Positions 6,956-7,223 of a DNA stretch of 7,223 nucleotides are shown here, in pieces. Location of the stretch: the NCBI GenBank assembly GCA_018896985.1, contig JAHILQ010000220.1, positions 1 through 7,223 on the forward strand, written 5' to 3'. The position numbers and the translations under genes were made by a program. The notes beneath the pieces were generated by a model. That model was not told the origin of the DNA, did not search any database, and saw only the letters and a program-made list of their open reading frames with translations. Origin of the DNA: Nitrospinota bacterium (GTDB lineage Bacteria; Nitrospirota; Thermodesulfovibrionia; Thermodesulfovibrionales; UBA1546). Every line of letters starts with the position of its first letter. The first letter of the stretch is position 1.

Positions 6956-7066
6956 ATAGATGCGCTTACCGAAGCAAGATGGAAAAGAATGGAGGCAGCA
7001 GCTCACCTCGGCATCAGCAGAAAAAGTCTTTTTAACAAGATGAAGAAATACGGTTTGATGAAATAA
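6956..7066 (+). pseudogene. C-terminal remnant of an NtrC/PilR-family sigma-54 response regulator (Fis-type HTH)
   Basis: The + strand frame encodes DALTEARWKRM followed by AAAHLGISRKSLFNKMKKY and GLMK, with TAA at 7064-7066. This is the classic last helix-turn-helix of sigma-54-dependent activators: an ALxEA-type helix, alanine-rich second helix, LGISRKSL recognition helix and KMKKYGL end. These proteins normally have an N-terminal receiver and a central AAA+ domain, about 450 residues in all. Here only about 36 codons survive. The frame is closed by TAA at 6929-6931 just upstream, no start codon or ribosome-binding site serves it, and homology appears to begin near 6956. The expected rest of the gene should lie after the kinase, but that space holds the antisense cardiolipin synthase. 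It is most likely the scar of a pilR-like gene that was cognate to the upstream kinase. A functional stand-alone Fis-like peptide is unlikely. Confidence 0.85.
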
Positions 7067-7088
7067 AAGCAGTAAGAAGTTTTCCGTA

Positions 7089-7223
7089 TTAAGTCTCAAA
7101 CAATCCGCTCAGGACTTTTGTCCTTTCCTCTATATGTCTTGTAATGCTGTCCTGCTCTGCCTTCAGCCTGTGCAGTTCATCGGCGATGTTAAGGGCTGCC
7201 AGAATAGACGCCTTAAGCGGAAC
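7089..7223 (-). CDS. zapA: Cell division protein ZapA, C-terminal part (5' end outside window)
   Basis: ZapA is a small cytoplasmic protein that bundles FtsZ filaments at the division ring. The minus-strand frame is open from the window edge to TAA at 7091-7089, giving 44 residues. They contain ILAALNIADELHRLKAEQ followed by a charged, heptad-like helix (ITRHIEERTKVLSGLFET). The AALNIADEL block is the conserved junction between the ZapA globular head and its C-terminal coiled coil. The N-terminal half lies beyond the window. The stop is 22 bp from the end of the response regulator remnant, facing it, which would be the ancestral convergent arrangement. The cardiolipin synthase gene follows on the same strand 175 bp downstream. 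A short fragment limits certainty, but the match is characteristic. Confidence 0.85.
   Translation of the reverse strand, partial: VPLKASILAALNIADELHRLKAEQDSITRHIEERTKVLSGLFET

Noticed and set aside
6956..7066. The Fis-type HTH fragment as a complete small DNA-binding protein
   Set aside because: It has no start codon with a ribosome-binding site, is only about 36 codons long, and matches the extreme C-terminus of much larger proteins.
7067..7088. Terminator between the regulator remnant and zapA
   Set aside because: The 22-bp gap is AT-rich with no convincing stem; only a weak A-run/T-run pairing is possible.
6914..7099. A 62-residue N-terminal extension of the cardiolipin synthase starting at 7099
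   Set aside because: The extension has no PLD-family features, is antisense to the regulator remnant and nearly reaches the zapA stop. Family-like sequence begins at or just after ATG 6913.

Overview
The window is a dense stretch of a Gram-negative chromosome. It reads as the tail of an outer-membrane assembly gene followed by a type IV pilus / type II secretion-like operon on the + strand, then two genes on the - strand. LptD implies an LPS-bearing outer membrane. Frequent AGA/AGG (Arg) and ATA (Ile) codons, moderate G+C, and the lptD, pilB, pilC, NtrB-type kinase, (response regulator), zapA layout suggest a Nitrospirota- or deltaproteobacteria-like organism. That placement is an impression from gene style, not a computed result.

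+ strand, 1-5722: the C-terminal part of lptD (5' end outside the window) is followed after 2 bp by a PilB/GspE-type assembly ATPase with an N-terminal MshEN domain. After a 37-bp spacer made of degenerate 7-bp units comes a PilC/GspF inner-membrane platform protein. A two-TM, PAS-containing histidine kinase then starts 31 bp inside pilC. The spacing suggests one transcription unit coupling envelope biogenesis to pilus or pseudopilus assembly and a PilS-like sensor.

- strand, 5726-7223: a two-HKD-motif cardiolipin synthase (ClsB-like) lies tail-to-tail with the kinase, 3 bp apart. Upstream of it is the C-terminal end of ZapA, a cell-division protein, which runs out of the window.

The most interesting structure is at 5719-7066. 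Between the cardiolipin synthase and zapA, on the + strand, lie about 37 codons encoding the C-terminal Fis-type helix-turn-helix of an NtrC/PilR-family sigma-54 response regulator, ending in a proper stop. Such a regulator would be expected directly after the kinase. Its receiver, AAA+ and most other coding sequence are absent, and an antisense cardiolipin synthase gene of similar length occupies the slot. The kinase's ATGA stop/start overlap may be a second vestige of the lost gene. TGATAT occurs at both edges of the replaced segment. The kinase also has a non-canonical G1 box, as if the signalling pair has been lost or rewired. This looks like a scar of gene replacement rather than a wholly new system, and it is the main thing worth checking here.
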